NCBI RefSeq assembly: GCF_004115155.1
Contig: NZ_RDSM01000001.1
Coordinates: forward strand, 682,001-746,000
Direction of reading: 5' to 3'
DNA length: 64,000 nucleotides
Origin: Granulicella sibirica
GTDB taxonomy: Bacteria; Acidobacteriota; Terriglobia; Terriglobales; Acidobacteriaceae
The notes beneath the pieces are model-generated. The model worked only from the letters and a program-made list of their open reading frames with translations, was not told where the DNA came from and did no database searches. Positions 55,574-63,737 of this stretch are shown one piece after another. Each line of letters starts with the position of its first letter. Within the stretch, counting starts at the first letter, position 1. The translations under genes and the position numbers were made by a program.

Positions 55574-55700
55574 CCCCACCCTCCCCCTTTTCTTGCAAAG
55601 TTTTCAAATCATTTGATTTAGCTTCGGACTTCGAGGGCCGGGCCAAGCTAAAGTCTTGAAAACACGTGAGGTGATTCCGCAAAGTCTTCTAATCAAAGGA
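55574..55700 (-). repeat. Partial copy of the intergenic G-tract element
   Basis: Read on the minus strand, this 127-bp stretch starts TCCTTTG, contains GCTAAATC and ends GGGGGAGGGTGGGG, matching the order of the last part of copy B. The first half of the element is missing. The tract abuts the symporter stop codon (55571-55573) directly. Similarity is weaker than between copies A and B. Confidence 0.45.
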
Positions 55701-55741
55701 GATAGCCTCACCATGGATGCCGGACGAAACGAGATGCACTT

Positions 55742-57436
55742 TTACCGTCCGAGGGCTGGATTTGCGATGAAGCGAGGTGGGACGGGGTTGTCGGCTATGT
55801 CGAAGAGGCTTAGGTAGGCCAGGCGGATGATTTTTGTCATCTTGGTGAAGTCGATGCGGTCTACGGTGTCGGTGACGTGGTGGTAGTCGGGGTGGAAGCC
55901 GGTGAAGAACCAGAGGGCCGGGACGTCGTGGAGGATGAAGGGGAATTGGTCGGAGCGGAAAAAGATGCCGAGGGCGGTGTCGCGGTCGAAGCGGTCGTCG
56001 AGGATGAGGCCGACGTGCTGGTCTTCGTGCTGGACGATCTTGAGGAGGTCGGGGGCATAAAGGCTGCCAATGAGGTTGAGGCGATTGGTGGTGTCTTTGG
56101 GGATCTCGATAGCGCCGTCAGTCTGGGGGCTCGGGGCTTCGTCGCGACCGATCATGTCGCAATTAATCATGGCGCGGGTGGTGGCTAAGGGGCGCAGGGG
56201 ATGGTTCGACATGTAGTACGAGCCCTGGAGCGGGCCGCGCTCCTCGGCGGCGAAGACCACGAAGAGGATCGAGCGCTTGGGCTTGACCGGATTGGCGGTG
56301 AAGGCGTGGGCCAGTTCGACGACGCCCACGGTGCCGGAGCCGTTGTCATCGGCCCCGTGCCAGATTTCAAGGTGGCGCTTGCCGTCGGGGTCTTCGACCT
56401 CGGAGGCGCCGTTGTGATCGTGGTGGGCGCTGATGAGGACGGTTTCGGCGGAGAGGGTGGGGTCGCTGCCGGGTAGGAGTCCGGCCACATTGTAGGCTGT
56501 GCCAGTGCGAGTGGAGGCGTTGCGGGTTTCGAGGTGGAGTTGAACGCCGGGGATCTCGCGGGACTGGGGCTGGAGGTCCTTGTCGATGGCGGTCTGGAGG
56601 GCTTTGGCGGTGGCATTGGCGGGCTGGAGTAGGTCGGCGGCTACGGTGAGCGGGATGGTGGTGCTGGAGATGTGGGTCTCGTCGTCGACGATGGCCTGGA
56701 GGGGGAGCGGGGTGAGGCGTTTGGTGTTGACGCCGACGTAGACGGCCATGAGGCGCTTGTTGGTGGAGATGTGGGTGGCATTCGGCTCAGGCATGAGCAG
56801 AACGGCGATGGCACCGTGTTTCTGGGCGTTGAGGAGCTTGACTCGGTTGGTAGCGTAGCGCGTGTTGCCAGTACCGTTGAAGATTGATTTGGGATCGTCT
56901 TCCTGGGGCTCGTGCTCCATGAGAAGGACGACTTTGCCGTGGACGTCGACGTTGGCGTAGTCATCGTAGTTGAGTTCGGGCGCGGTGATTCCGTAGCCGA
57001 CGTAGACGAGTCCTCCGGTCACATCAACATTCTGGCGGAAGGAGCTGGTGATGTCGGCGGAGGTCCAGGATTTGGTTGCAGGACCGGTCGCAGGACCGGT
57101 CAGGGTGAGGCGGGTCGCGCCGGTGTCCGGCTTGTACTCGACGAGTGGAACGGGCTGCAGGAAGGATGGGTAGCCGGAGGCATCTTTCGCGGCGGGCTGC
57201 AGGCCGGCTTTGGCGAACTCGGAGGCGACCCACTCGGCGGAGGCTTCGTCGCCAGGTTGGAGAGACATGCGACCCAGCAGACCATCTCCGGCGATAAAGG
57301 TGAGGTTGGCGCGGAGGGTTGATTCCTTGATGGCATTGAAGCCAGTCTGGACGCGTTGGGGAACGGGGGTCTGGGCGAAGGCGATGGTGGAAAGGAGGAA
57401 GGACGCAATCTGCAGTGAACGCGAAGGTGACCTCAT
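55742..57436 (-). CDS. Secreted M28-family zinc metallopeptidase
   Basis: A 564-residue peptidase with a signal peptide ending near TIAFAQ, a protease-associated (PA) insert (about 120-260) and an M28 catalytic domain. All five zinc ligands can be placed: SAHHDHNG, GADDNGSG, AAEERGPLQGS, NCDMIGRDE and the last His in PDYHHVTDT. It likely removes N-terminal amino acids from peptides in the periplasm or outside. The gene is alone; it ends 41 nt after the repeat and is convergent with the symporter gene. Confidence 0.9.
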   Translation of the reverse strand: MRSPSRSLQIASFLLSTIAFAQTPVPQRVQTGFNAIKESTLRANLTFIAGDGLLGRMSLQPGDEASAEWVASEFAKAGLQPAAKDASGYPSFLQPVPLVEYKPDTGATRLTLTGPATGPATKSWTSADITSSFRQNVDVTGGLVYVGYGITAPELNYDDYANVDVHGKVVLLMEHEPQEDDPKSIFNGTGNTRYATNRVKLLNAQKHGAIAVLLMPEPNATHISTNKRLMAVYVGVNTKRLTPLPLQAIVDDETHISSTTIPLTVAADLLQPANATAKALQTAIDKDLQPQSREIPGVQLHLETRNASTRTGTAYNVAGLLPGSDPTLSAETVLISAHHDHNGASEVEDPDGKRHLEIWHGADDNGSGTVGVVELAHAFTANPVKPKRSILFVVFAAEERGPLQGSYYMSNHPLRPLATTRAMINCDMIGRDEAPSPQTDGAIEIPKDTTNRLNLIGSLYAPDLLKIVQHEDQHVGLILDDRFDRDTALGIFFRSDQFPFILHDVPALWFFTGFHPDYHHVTDTVDRIDFTKMTKIIRLAYLSLFDIADNPVPPRFIANPALGR

Positions 57437-57457
57437 CGATCTAGTTTGGCATGGACT

Positions 57458-57994
57458 TCAGTGAAGGCTGGGTTCCGCTGGTCTAGATGCCTGGGCAGCT
57501 ACGGGCGAGATACTGCATGGATAGGTGCCCCCGGCAAGGTCGTCATGGTCGATAAGGCCGATCAAGGCGAGGATCAATATGGCGACGCTGATGTAGTTGT
57601 TCATACGGCCGATATTGATCTTCCGTTTGGCATGAGCGAACCTCTCGAACGGGCTTCGGTCCGCGCACTCGAACCTCTGGATGTTAAGGAGGTGATGCTC
57701 CCAGCCGGCTGCGTGGAAGTGGTTCTCGACTCCGCGCAGATAGCTCCCAAGTTTGATGATGTCGTAGGTCAGTGCAGCCATCCGGCTCACGGATGCGACG
57801 GCAAGCAGAAGCGGAATGCACCAGAGAAGGACGTGGTGATTGTGATTCGTAATGAGCCATGCCCAGATGGCGCCGACGGCGATGACGAGGTAGCGCTCTT
57901 CGGTGCGAGACTCGGTGAGGTGAATCTCGATCTCCTTGCGGAGAGCTTTGTACTCTTCGATGTGGAAGACTTGGGGTTCGGTAAGTTCGGACAT
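57458..57994 (-). CDS. Small membrane protein of unknown function
   Basis: A 178-residue protein: a charged N-terminal helix (EYKALRKEIEIHLTESRTEE), two closely spaced membrane segments (about 37-52 and 54-73), a cytoplasmic middle part, and a third segment near 132-150. No family is recognised with certainty; the layout recalls small SLATT-like sensors but the match is weak. It ends 22 nt upstream of... and reads toward the M28 gene start region on the same strand, and might be co-transcribed with it. The opposite-strand frame is not credible. Confidence 0.65.
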   Translation of the reverse strand: MSELTEPQVFHIEEYKALRKEIEIHLTESRTEERYLVIAVGAIWAWLITNHNHHVLLWCIPLLLAVASVSRMAALTYDIIKLGSYLRGVENHFHAAGWEHHLLNIQRFECADRSPFERFAHAKRKINIGRMNNYISVAILILALIGLIDHDDLAGGTYPCSISPVAAQASRPAEPSLH

Positions 57995-58211
57995 GGGGCT
58001 GGTCCTGGGATGGGTTTTGGCGGCGGAGCTAGGATAGCGCTGATCGGCTCGAGCCGACTTTTTGTTTTACGGCATCTGGTCAGCCACACGTGTGGCCCGG
58101 GTACACGTTCGGGCGGCTCGATAAAGTGGAGTCGTTCGCTACGCTTAGGATGACCGCGAAAAACATGCAACGACCAAATAACAAAGAAGGAACACGAGAA
58201 GGAACGTCTCG

Positions 58212-58829
58212 TCAGGATGGGTGGATGGGGTGGGATGGGTCCTCGTGGGTGTGTTCGACGCTCAGGTTGGGAAGAATCCAGATGAGGGTGACGACAGTGA
58301 TGGCGGCGAGGGCAGCGCGAGGATACGGGAAGGCGAGCGGAATGGTGCAGGCGTAGACGAAAAGGGAAAGCCAGTGCTTCGTCCTGGCGGCGGTGTCTTC
58401 GTGGGCAAGTTCAGCGTGGTGGCGGAGATGGCGCATTACAGCAAGACGCAGAAGCATGAAGGAGAAGCCTGAGACGATGTTCGAGACGCCATAGAGGACG
58501 ACGGAGAAGGTATTGATCTGCTTCTCCAGAACGTAAGAGGTAAAGAAAGGGAGAAGCGAGAGGCTGAAGAGGAAGGCCAGGTTCGCGTAGAGCATGGCGT
58601 TGTCGATGCGCTCGATGCGGTCGATCAGGTATCGGTGGTTGATCCAATAGATGCCGGTGAGGGTAAAGGACAAAGCGTAGACAAGGAGCGTTGGAAGGAC
58701 AGCGTAGAGACCGGCGAGGCCGTCTTGGTGAGGAACCTTGAGCTCGAGAACCATGATCGTGATGATGACGGCGATCACGCCATCGGAGAAGGCTTCAAGG
58801 CGCGCGGGCGTGGGTAGTCTGCGGGGCAT
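58212..58829 (-). CDS. TMEM175-like (DUF1211) potassium channel
   Basis: A 205-residue six-helix membrane protein with the family hallmark FSDGVIAV at the first helix (about residues 12-19), followed by IITIMVLELKVP. Bacterial TMEM175 proteins are tetrameric K+-selective leak channels. The ATG at 58829 is chosen because the conserved part starts just after it; the upstream frame is not conserved-looking. Monocistronic. The 217-nt region 57995-58211 after its stop contains a GC-rich stretch but no feature I can name. Confidence 0.88.
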   Translation of the reverse strand: MPRRLPTPARLEAFSDGVIAVIITIMVLELKVPHQDGLAGLYAVLPTLLVYALSFTLTGIYWINHRYLIDRIERIDNAMLYANLAFLFSLSLLPFFTSYVLEKQINTFSVVLYGVSNIVSGFSFMLLRLAVMRHLRHHAELAHEDTAARTKHWLSLFVYACTIPLAFPYPRAALAAITVVTLIWILPNLSVEHTHEDPSHPIHPS

Positions 58830-58913
58830 GGCGGGGTCCGGTTCCTGGATTTCATTGCAGAATACAGTGGCGCGGGAATTTGGTCGTGCAGGCAAAAATT
58901 CTGGAGCGAAGAC

Positions 58914-60398
58914 CTAACGGCTTATGGCGTCGTAGGGCAGGAACACGACGAAGGCCGTGCCATAGCCGACACGGCTGCGGACCTGAATCGCTCCGTTGTG
59001 ACGGTCGATGATCTCCTTACAGATCCACAAGCCGAGTCCTGTTCCCATGATGCCTTTGGTGGTGTAGAAGGGGCGAAATGCCTTCTGGATGGTCTCCGGG
59101 CTCATCCCGCTGCCGTTGTCCGCGAGAGTAAGAGCGATCCCGTGCTGGCCAGTGACGTAGTTCGTGCTTTCGCGTGTGCGCAGGAAAAGGCTTCCGCCTG
59201 GAGCAAGCGCATCGAGCGCGTTGCCGAGCAGATTACTGATGACCTGGCGTATCTCTCCTTCGAAGCAGCGAACGGGGCTATCGGCGCGATACCGGGTCTG
59301 AACCTGAACTCCAGAGTTGAGGATGCGGCCCTGGTAGATGGACAGTACGCTGCGGATGAGAGCTTCGCCCGTGATCGCCTGCGGGCTGGTGGATTGCTTG
59401 TGAAAGCGAAGTGTCTGGCTGGTGACAGCAGCCATGCGTTGCAACTCGTGATCTGCGCTTTCGAGATAGCCTTTCGCCAGATCGAGGGTCTCGCTATTGC
59501 GTGCGAGATAGAGCAGATTCGTGACCGACTCCAGCGGGTTGTTGATCTCATGCGCGATGGAGGAGGCGAGACGGCCCACAACCGCGAGCTTATCCGACTC
59601 GATGAGGGCGAGTTCCGCCTTCTTCTGCTGCGTGATCTCGAGCGAGGAGGCCGTGATGCCTTGGATCGCGCCGTCGGATCCGAGTACGGGAAAGTAGCTG
59701 ACGACCCAGTAGCGATGGTCGGTGGGATCGTTGATGAGCGTCCCTTCGAGTGGGAAGTTGACGACAGGCGGACCACCGCTGGCTACCTGGTCGAAGAGCT
59801 CCCGCAGGCCCTCGATGGGAGCCATTTCCGTGAGCGTGCGGCCGACGACCTGTTCCGGCTTGAGACCGAAGAATGCAGCCTGACGGTCGTTGAGACGAAG
59901 GTAGTGATAGTCGTCGAGATCGAAGAGCGCAAGACCGATGGGAGCGGTGCGGTAGACAGCCTCGATTTCGGCGAACTGGCGTTCCATCTCTTCGCGGCGC
60001 CGAAGCAGCTCTTCCCGGTCTCTGCGCTCGGCGGTTATGTCGCGGAAGAAGAGAATGATGCCGTCTTCGGAGGGCAGTGTGTGGATGTCGAAGAGGACAT
60101 TGAGGGGTTCGGGGTAGAAGTACTCGAAATGGGTCGCGACCCCTTCGTCCATGGAGCGGTGGTAGTTGATCCAGTAAGGCGAATCCTGGATGGCTGCCGC
60201 CGGGTAGGCATCCCATAGAGAAACGTCGATGAGTTCCCCGCTTGGGGCGAGGATTTCTCGCGCGCGGCGATTGAGAAAGGTGAAGACGTAGTTGCGATTG
60301 AGGAAAGCGATTCCGTCTGAGGTCGCCTCGAAGAATTGGGTCATCTGGCGCCGGATCGCCGCCGTGCTCTGCGCTTCCACTTTTCGGCGTTCCAACAC
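58914..60398 (-). CDS. Orphan PAS-domain sensor histidine kinase
   Basis: A 494-residue soluble kinase: PAS 1 (about 20-130), PAS 2 (about 140-255), then a dimerisation/phospho-acceptor region with His in SSIAHEINNPLESV, and HATPase with NLLGNALDAL, ADNGSGMSP and GTGLGLWICK. All boxes are intact. The start is GTG. No response regulator is adjacent. The HEINNPL form of the H-box is typical of NtrB-like kinases. Signal unknown. Confidence 0.9.
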   Translation of the reverse strand: MLERRKVEAQSTAAIRRQMTQFFEATSDGIAFLNRNYVFTFLNRRAREILAPSGELIDVSLWDAYPAAAIQDSPYWINYHRSMDEGVATHFEYFYPEPLNVLFDIHTLPSEDGIILFFRDITAERRDREELLRRREEMERQFAEIEAVYRTAPIGLALFDLDDYHYLRLNDRQAAFFGLKPEQVVGRTLTEMAPIEGLRELFDQVASGGPPVVNFPLEGTLINDPTDHRYWVVSYFPVLGSDGAIQGITASSLEITQQKKAELALIESDKLAVVGRLASSIAHEINNPLESVTNLLYLARNSETLDLAKGYLESADHELQRMAAVTSQTLRFHKQSTSPQAITGEALIRSVLSIYQGRILNSGVQVQTRYRADSPVRCFEGEIRQVISNLLGNALDALAPGGSLFLRTRESTNYVTGQHGIALTLADNGSGMSPETIQKAFRPFYTTKGIMGTGLGLWICKEIIDRHNGAIQVRSRVGYGTAFVVFLPYDAISR

Positions 60399-60546
60399 GA
60401 TGCGATCCTCGTCCTGATGCTAGCCAAAGTATAAATGTGCCCGAGCGACAGGCTCTCGCCGCTATGCCGGTTTTGGGGTACCGAAGCATAGGAGGGCTGC
60501 GAAGATTCCCGTTTGGGGGGCCGACCCTGCGCGCTCAGCCTCGCGT

Positions 60547-60573
60547 TTGAGTCAGCCGGGAAGTTGGTATAGT
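60547..60573 (+). promoter_or_regulatory. Possible dxs promoter
   Basis: TTGAGT (60547-60552) and TATAGT (60568-60573) are 15 bp apart (16 if TTTGAG is used), 47 nt before the dxs ATG. The -10 box is good, the spacing short. Confidence 0.3.
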
Positions 60574-60619
60574 GAATGGTTGCGGCTTGTTGGCATGGGT
60601 CGCCTGAGAAAAAGACGCA

Positions 60620-62536
60620 ATGGACACGATTCTGAGCACGATCACATCGCCGGCGGACCTTAAGAGCATGTCGATGGTGCAGTTGACGCAGTTGGCCGAG
60701 GAGATCCGGGAGCGGCTGATTCTTGGGGTTGCCAAGACCGGGGGTCACATTGGGCCGAACCTCGGGGTGGTCGAGCTGACCATTGCGATGCATTACGTGT
60801 TCGATACGCCGACGGATAGCTTTATTTTTGACGTTAGCCATCAGGCGTACGTGCATAAGCTGCTAACAGGGCGGGAACACCTGTTCGATACGATCCGGCA
60901 GCCGGGTGGGCTGAATGGTTTCATGCTGCGAACCGAGAGCGAGCATGACAGCTATGGGGCTGGACATGCCGGAACGGCATTGAGCGCGGCGCTTGGGATG
61001 GCGGTTGGGCGGGATCTCGCCGGCGGCACCGAGCATATTGTCGCGCTGGCGGGAGATGCGGCATTTACAAACGGGATCTCATTTGAGGCGCTGAACAATG
61101 TCGCCGCGCAGACGAAGCGGCTGATCATTGTCTTGAATGACAACGAATGGTCGATCGATAAGAATGTGGGAGCGATCGCGGAGTACTTCCATAAGATCGC
61201 GATGAACTCGACTTATGTGAGCCTGCATGATGCCGCGGCGGGGTTTGTGGAGAAGATCGGTGGCAAGGCTGCCCGGCACGTTGTGCGGCGAGCGGAAGAA
61301 GCGGCGAAGGGCTTGGTCGGGCGGGGGATGATCTTCGAAGAGTTCGGAATCAGCTATTTCGGGCCGATTGACGGCCATAACCTGCCGATGCTCATTGAGA
61401 CGTTCAAGTTTTTGAAGACGCAGAACAAGCCTGTGGTGCTGCATGCGATTACGCAGAAGGGGCGCGGGTTTCAGCCTGCGCTCGAAGGTCAGAAGAAGTT
61501 CCATGGGCTTGGGCCGTACCATCCGGAGACGGGCGAGACGAAGCCCGCCATCCAAAAAACGTACTCGGAGATCTTTGCCGAGACGCTGACGAAACTAGCT
61601 ACGGCGAACGACAAAGTCGTTGCAATTACGGCAGCGATGCCGAACGGTACGGCACTCGACCTCTTCAGGCCGGTGCATCCGACACGGTACTTCGATGTGG
61701 GGATCGCCGAAGAGCATGCCGTGATCTTTGCGGCGGGTCTTGCGATCAAAGGGTTCAAGCCTTTTTGCGCGATTTATTCAACGTTCCTGCAGAGGTCGTT
61801 CGACCAGATTGTGCATGATGTGGCTCTGCAGAAGCTGCCCGTGGTGTTCTGCATGGATCGCGGCGGGCTGAGCGGAGACGACGGACCGACGCATCATGGG
61901 CTATTCGATATCAGCTACCTGCGTGGGGTACCGAACCTGATCCACATGGATCCGGTGGATGAGGATGAACTGGCAGACATGATGTATACAGCCATGCTGC
62001 ATGACGGTCCTAGCGCGATACGCTATCCGAGGGGGACGGGGCCGGGAGTTCGCGTCAAGGAGCAGCCGGTTGCGCTCGAGATTGGCAAAGCCAAGGTGCT
62101 GAAAGGCAGGCCTGGCGCTGAGGTTGTGGTGTTTGGGCTCGGCGCGATGATGGCGGAGGCGGAGCGCTTTGTGGGGATGCTCGAGGCAGGGGGCTTCAGT
62201 GTGGCCCTGATTAATCCGCGGTTCGCAAAGCCGGTCGATCGGGAATGCGTGGATCGGTACGGGGTAGAGTGCGGCCTCGTGGTGACCTTCGAGGACCATG
62301 TGCTCGCCGGCGGATTCGGTTCGGCGGTGCTCGAGACGCTGAACGAGTTGCAGATCGATGTGCCCATGGTGCGGGTGGGGTGGCCGGATGAGTTCATCGA
62401 GCATGGGAAGGTCGAGGCGCTCAGGGCCAAGTATGGGCTGACGGCCGAAGCTGCCGCGGAGACTTGCCGGGGGGCGTTGGAAGAGATCGTGGAGTGGCGC
62501 GCGGAGAATCGTCGACCCCACCTTAGCCGACGGTAA
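60620..62536 (+). CDS. dxs: 1-deoxy-D-xylulose-5-phosphate synthase
   Basis: A 638-residue thiamine-diphosphate enzyme that condenses pyruvate and glyceraldehyde-3-phosphate, the first step of the MEP isoprenoid pathway. Motifs: DVSHQAYVHKLLTGR, GAGHAGTALSAALGMA, the ThDP site GDAAFTNG...NDNEWSIDKNVG (two short parts), and DIGIAEEHA-like DVGIAEEHAV. Length is normal. The last six codons (PHLSRR) and the stop lie inside a REP-like palindrome, so the C-terminal tail is probably repeat-derived. The gene stands alone. Confidence 0.95.
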   Translation: MDTILSTITSPADLKSMSMVQLTQLAEEIRERLILGVAKTGGHIGPNLGVVELTIAMHYVFDTPTDSFIFDVSHQAYVHKLLTGREHLFDTIRQPGGLNGFMLRTESEHDSYGAGHAGTALSAALGMAVGRDLAGGTEHIVALAGDAAFTNGISFEALNNVAAQTKRLIIVLNDNEWSIDKNVGAIAEYFHKIAMNSTYVSLHDAAAGFVEKIGGKAARHVVRRAEEAAKGLVGRGMIFEEFGISYFGPIDGHNLPMLIETFKFLKTQNKPVVLHAITQKGRGFQPALEGQKKFHGLGPYHPETGETKPAIQKTYSEIFAETLTKLATANDKVVAITAAMPNGTALDLFRPVHPTRYFDVGIAEEHAVIFAAGLAIKGFKPFCAIYSTFLQRSFDQIVHDVALQKLPVVFCMDRGGLSGDDGPTHHGLFDISYLRGVPNLIHMDPVDEDELADMMYTAMLHDGPSAIRYPRGTGPGVRVKEQPVALEIGKAKVLKGRPGAEVVVFGLGAMMAEAERFVGMLEAGGFSVALINPRFAKPVDRECVDRYGVECGLVVTFEDHVLAGGFGSAVLETLNELQIDVPMVRVGWPDEFIEHGKVEALRAKYGLTAEAAAETCRGALEEIVEWRAENRRPHLSRR

Positions 62537-62555
62537 CGCCGTCGTCGAAGGTGGG
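62517..62555. repeat. REP-like palindrome, copy 2, overlapping the end of dxs
   Basis: Outer arms CCCACCTT (62517-62524) and AAGGTGGG (62548-62555) enclose an inner hairpin GACGG/CCGTC (62529-62533, 62539-62543). The outer arms are the same as in the palindrome at 50044-50080. The dxs stop codon (62534-62536) sits in the inner loop. Confidence 0.65.
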
Positions 62556-62578
62556 ACGCCCGGTGGTCGTCTGGATGG

Positions 62579-63538
62579 CTAGCAGGGAATGTTGGCTTTC
62601 TGCAAGGTGTCCTTCAGGCCCTTCATACTGATTCGGGTGGAGGCTTCGGCGGTGCCGCCGCCGCGCCAGTGAGTTTCAAGGGAGACACCATACTTGTAGC
62701 CGTCGCGCTGGAGGGCCTTAAATTGGCCGACCCAGTCCACGATGCCGATGTCGACGGGCTCCCAGTCCCACTTCGCATTGGGAAGTCGTTTGGCGTTCTT
62801 GACGTGGCAGTGGCCGATGCGGTTCTTGGGAAGCGCGTCGTAGGCGTTCGGGTAGGGAACGTTGCCCGGGAAGGTGGCGGCGTTGCCGGGATCCCAGTTA
62901 AGCATGAAAGCTGGGTTGGGGATGGCGTTGAGGACGGCGAGTGCCTCTTCGCCGCTGCCGGTGTTGCAGGCCATCTCGTTCTCGAGGAGAAGGACGAGGT
63001 TATGCTTCGCGCACTTTTCGGCGGCTTCACCCAGTTTGCGATTCATCTCGGCGCGAAAGGGTTTAGGGTCGTCGAGACGCCAGAAGTCGAAGCAACGGAT
63101 ACGGTCGGTCCCGAATTGTTTGGAGAGGTCGATGAGATGGTCAAGGAGGGCGTCCTGCTCTTTATAGTCGAAGTCGGCCTTGAACTTGTCGCGGTGGGGG
63201 CTCTCTTTGGAGACGGGTGCCCCAGGGAGGTCGGTCTTGAAGAGGGGGCTCGCAAGGTCAGTGACGCGGAGATTGTATTTGCCCAGAATTTTTCTGGATT
63301 CGTCGATCTGCGCGGAGGTTAGGGCAGAAATATTGGTGTTCCACATGCTGCGGAGCTCGATCCACTGAAGACTGAAGTCGCGCGAGGCGACGTAACAGGC
63401 GTGGTCAAAGTCGGGAGAGATTTCGTCGTTGATGACGGCGAGACGGAAGGGACAGGCCCGGACGGTTTGCGCAAACATCTTCGTGGAAGCAGTTGCAGCG
63501 GCCATGCCAAGGATCATGTTGCGGCGGGAAACGGACAT
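62579..63538 (-). CDS. Tat-exported TIM-barrel sugar isomerase/epimerase
   Basis: A 319-residue xylose-isomerase-like TIM-barrel protein with a Tat signal (SRRNMILGMAAATAS). Metal-site candidates of the fold are visible: LLLENEM, NWDPGN, IGHCHVKNA and VSLETHW. These match AP_endonuc_2-type sugar-phosphate or sugar isomerases. The ATG at 63538 starts the Tat signal; the upstream frame is dropped. It is divergent from an oxidoreductase gene of the kind it is often paired with, across 199 nt holding a palindromic site. Confidence 0.87.
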   Translation of the reverse strand: MSVSRRNMILGMAAATASTKMFAQTVRACPFRLAVINDEISPDFDHACYVASRDFSLQWIELRSMWNTNISALTSAQIDESRKILGKYNLRVTDLASPLFKTDLPGAPVSKESPHRDKFKADFDYKEQDALLDHLIDLSKQFGTDRIRCFDFWRLDDPKPFRAEMNRKLGEAAEKCAKHNLVLLLENEMACNTGSGEEALAVLNAIPNPAFMLNWDPGNAATFPGNVPYPNAYDALPKNRIGHCHVKNAKRLPNAKWDWEPVDIGIVDWVGQFKALQRDGYKYGVSLETHWRGGGTAEASTRISMKGLKDTLQKANIPC

Positions 63539-63640
63539 GCTCGTCCTCCAGAGGTTCGACCGTAAACGATCCAAGACATTCTTCCACAAAAGGCCGAGAA
63601 GTGGCGGCGGCTTGCGATATCAAAGGCATATGGGGATGGA

Positions 63641-63673
63641 TTGCGTATGGTGGGCATTCTCGTATAACGTTAT
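63641..63673 (+). promoter_or_regulatory. Candidate promoter overlapped by a palindromic operator
   Basis: TTGCGT (63641-63646) and TATAAC (63663-63668) are 16 bp apart on the plus strand. The perfect palindrome ATAACGTTAT (63664-63673) overlaps the -10 box. AACGTT-centred palindromes are typical operators of LacI/GalR-type sugar regulators, though no such gene is in the window. It would control the oxidoreductase gene and perhaps the divergent isomerase gene. Confidence 0.45.
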
Positions 63674-63737
63674 CGCGCGTGCGGTTGCGGCGGTGCGAGC
63701 TGAAGTTGGTAAGACCAAAGAGGTCTGAGGAGAGAGC

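Noticed and set aside
57446-58153. Plus-strand open frame of 235 codons
   Set aside because: Overlaps the 178-residue membrane protein, which has coherent helices and a plausible start.
58998-60218. Plus-strand open frame of 406 codons inside the second histidine kinase
   Set aside because: Acidic shadow frame; the minus strand encodes intact kinase boxes.
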